Source: Xestospongia bergquistia
Taxonomy: Eukaryota > Porifera > Demospongiae > Haplosclerida > Petrosiidae
Length of the DNA: 64,000 nt
Direction: 5' to 3'
Assembly: GCA_963965975.1 (NCBI GenBank)
Contig: OZ014419.1
Coordinates: forward strand, 7,334,150-7,398,149
In this document: piece by piece, positions 62,438-64,000 of the stretch
Position numbering within the stretch: the stretch's first letter is position 1
Layout of the letters: each line of letters begins with the position of its first letter
Position numbers and translations under genes: made by a program
The notes under the pieces: model-generated
Database searches by the model: none
What the model was told of the DNA's origin: nothing
What the model saw: the letters and a program-made list of their open reading frames with translations, nothing else

Positions 62438-62859
62438 CTTGCAAGTTATCATAAAAGATACATGGAAATACTTTGTCGTGTCACCTTATAAAAGGCACAT
62501 TGTTATGAAAACAATTCTTAGAATTACAAAACATTTGTTGTAGTTTTATTTTCTTGTAGTGATATTTCCTCAATTAATATTATGAGATATTATATAGTAC
62601 TGAACTAATGGTCTTGATGTATCAATATTTGACTATACAGTACATTAATGATATATGCATAATACCTCACAGAATGTTGTTAATAACCCCTCATAAATAG
62701 TAGTCACATTTACATTTAAATTAATTAATAATGAATTGAATAATCAGTGAAGTTCGTACTTTGCACTCTAATTGACAATATGTCCAATACTGTCCAACTT
62801 CTTAGTAAAAGTTATTGATTCTCCAATCACAGCTATTCCTAGTATTTTGCTCGTGCTCA

Positions 62860-63118
62860 ATGCATCGGAGGCCAAGTTCTTCATTACAACCTCGTTCTGA
62901 GAAGAAAAAAGTGCCTGGTAGCTCAGTTTTGTTATCACCTCCAATTGTTCAGTCAGGTTTGTTTATGTCAATTATTATGTATTTAATACCTTTTACATTA
63001 CAGGAGAGGACATATTTTTCTGAGGAATGTGAAAGCGCTACAAACAGAGTACAAGAAGACACGTCATAATCCACAGATTGTCATTGAACTAATGGCATCT
63101 ACATTTCCAAAGCGCTGA
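62860..63118 (+). pseudogene. Short unrecognised gene, copy 2
   Basis: Same as 41794-42052 at +21066, including the short T-run that breaks the second exon. It diverges from the complete receptor gene here. Confidence 0.45.
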
Positions 63119-63259
63119 GAAAATATAACAAGAACTCTTATGATCTCTGTACTTCATTTGAAAAGTATCAAACTATAACAGTAGCTTTATGTCATACTGC
63201 ATTAACATCAGTACAATTTATATTTCTACCATTGTCATTAGATGTGATATGTTGAAGTC

Positions 63260-63481
63260 CACTGGCGGATCAGGGGGGGGGGGGTGCACATGGACCTCCT
63301 TTTTTGCTCTATAATATTCATGTTCAATCATCAAGTCACAGCCTGTGGTATACAATTATTACTTTAAGTATGTTCATAGCAACCACACCTTGCAATTAAA
63401 AGGGTTTGCTATGAATAATAAATTTATGAATATTTATTAGGTTTGTGCACCCCCTATTTCTGCACTCTGGATCCGTCAGTG
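63260..63481 (+). mobile_element. Candidate MITE, copy 2
   Basis: Same as 42194-42415, with the same gaagtc flanks. It was copied with the surrounding DNA and is not an independent insertion. Confidence 0.7.
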
Positions 63482-64000
63482 GAAGTCTATACCTGTATAA
63501 TTATAATGTTCAATGATTGTATTGTGTACTTGTATTTATCATTCAAATCTTCCCAGAAACTTAAACCTCAATCTTATCCGTAACATTTTCGCATATTTTG
63601 AGTATTTTGACTATTTTCATATTGAATTCATATTGTTGTCAAATCATTGATAAATGATAATAATGAAATTATTTTAAATAAAGTTATTTTGAATAGTAAT
63701 TGCTTAAACTGTTGCCGCACACGGGCGTAAGTACAATTAATTTGCTCCCACCATCAAATGGTAAACACAGAATAGTATAGCATTGTACTACAATATACTT
63801 GTTAAAACTTGGTGCAAACAGAATGCAGTACAACAGTCAATTTAATTCATAAATATGTATACTCAGTTGTCTTTTTAACAAATCTATGAAGAAATGTGAA
63901 GGAAACAATAAACAATAATGGTTGTTTAACTAATTACACAGATCTGCTCAAGAAAATAGTGATTTGTTGTTTATTTTTCTCAAAGTAAATTGATTTAACT
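63482..64000. other. AT-rich intergenic, window end
   Basis: Same as 42416-42934. No gene seen. Confidence 0.5.

Larger units (their letters stand above)
60523..64000 (+). repeat. Direct duplication, copy 2, open at the window end
   Basis: Identical as far as compared to 39457-42934. It joins arm 2 without a gap in the intron between receptor exons 11 and 12. Confidence 0.97.

Overview
This is eukaryotic, AT-rich and gene-dense DNA. Introns are very short (about 40-150 bases, GT-AG with one likely GC-AG), and genes are a few hundred bases apart. Animal-specific genes are present: an AP-2 transcription factor, PEN-2, LIN37, MYCBP2-like and CDK5-like sequences, and an Ig/FN3 receptor. Style and gene content fit a demosponge, most like the Amphimedon type. 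The species is an inference. None of the calls rests on a database search.

Layout. (1) 1-10228: a THAP-domain exon, minus-strand AP-2 exons, decayed hAT elements in both orientations, a P4-ATPase (ATP9-like) fragment and a decayed reverse transcriptase. (2) 10229-22888, 'arm 1': receptor tail exons, MYCBP2-like, CDK5-like and PQQ-repeat fragments, a LIN37-like gene, an intact RAD52 gene, then a satellite of about 141 bp period. (3) 22889-39256: a Ty3/gypsy element, a large Ser/Pro/Gln-rich nuclear-type gene, a transposon-like gene, a kinase C-lobe, a small intact unknown gene with only phase-1 introns, a damaged PEN-2, a damaged and truncated EFTUD2, and a tyrosine-rich tail exon. (4) 39257-39456: 200 N. 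(5) 39457-47882: the receptor's first 11 exons, a short plus-strand gene, a Cys-rich ORF running into a palindromic satellite, an RBR ligase remnant and more of the 141-bp satellite. (6) 47883-60540, 'arm 2': a near-identical inverted copy of arm 1. (7) 60523-64000: a direct copy of 39457-42934, displaced by exactly 21066.

The two most interesting points are linked. First, the window holds a 12.7-kb inverted duplication and a direct duplication that meet at one point, and the N gap sits on that point. Either this is a recent rearrangement or two haplotypes were joined in assembly. Second, the meeting point lies in the last-but-two intron of a membrane receptor gene. Only in the right-hand copy (62437 down to 59903) is the gene whole: signal peptide, Ig-like domain, two FN3 domains, one membrane span, and a tail with four ITIM-like tyrosine motifs, two of them in an internal repeat. 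The other copies are a head without a tail and a tail without a head. A different tyrosine-rich tail exon lies just across the gap, in a splice phase that would fit.

RAD52, the receptor and the 172-residue unknown gene read cleanly across every splice. By contrast the MYCBP2-like, CDK5-like, LIN37-like, PEN-2, EFTUD2 and kinase sequences carry stops or single-base shifts. Some shifts lie in homopolymers and may be consensus errors. Others, such as Arg codons changed to TGA and missing exons, look like true decay.
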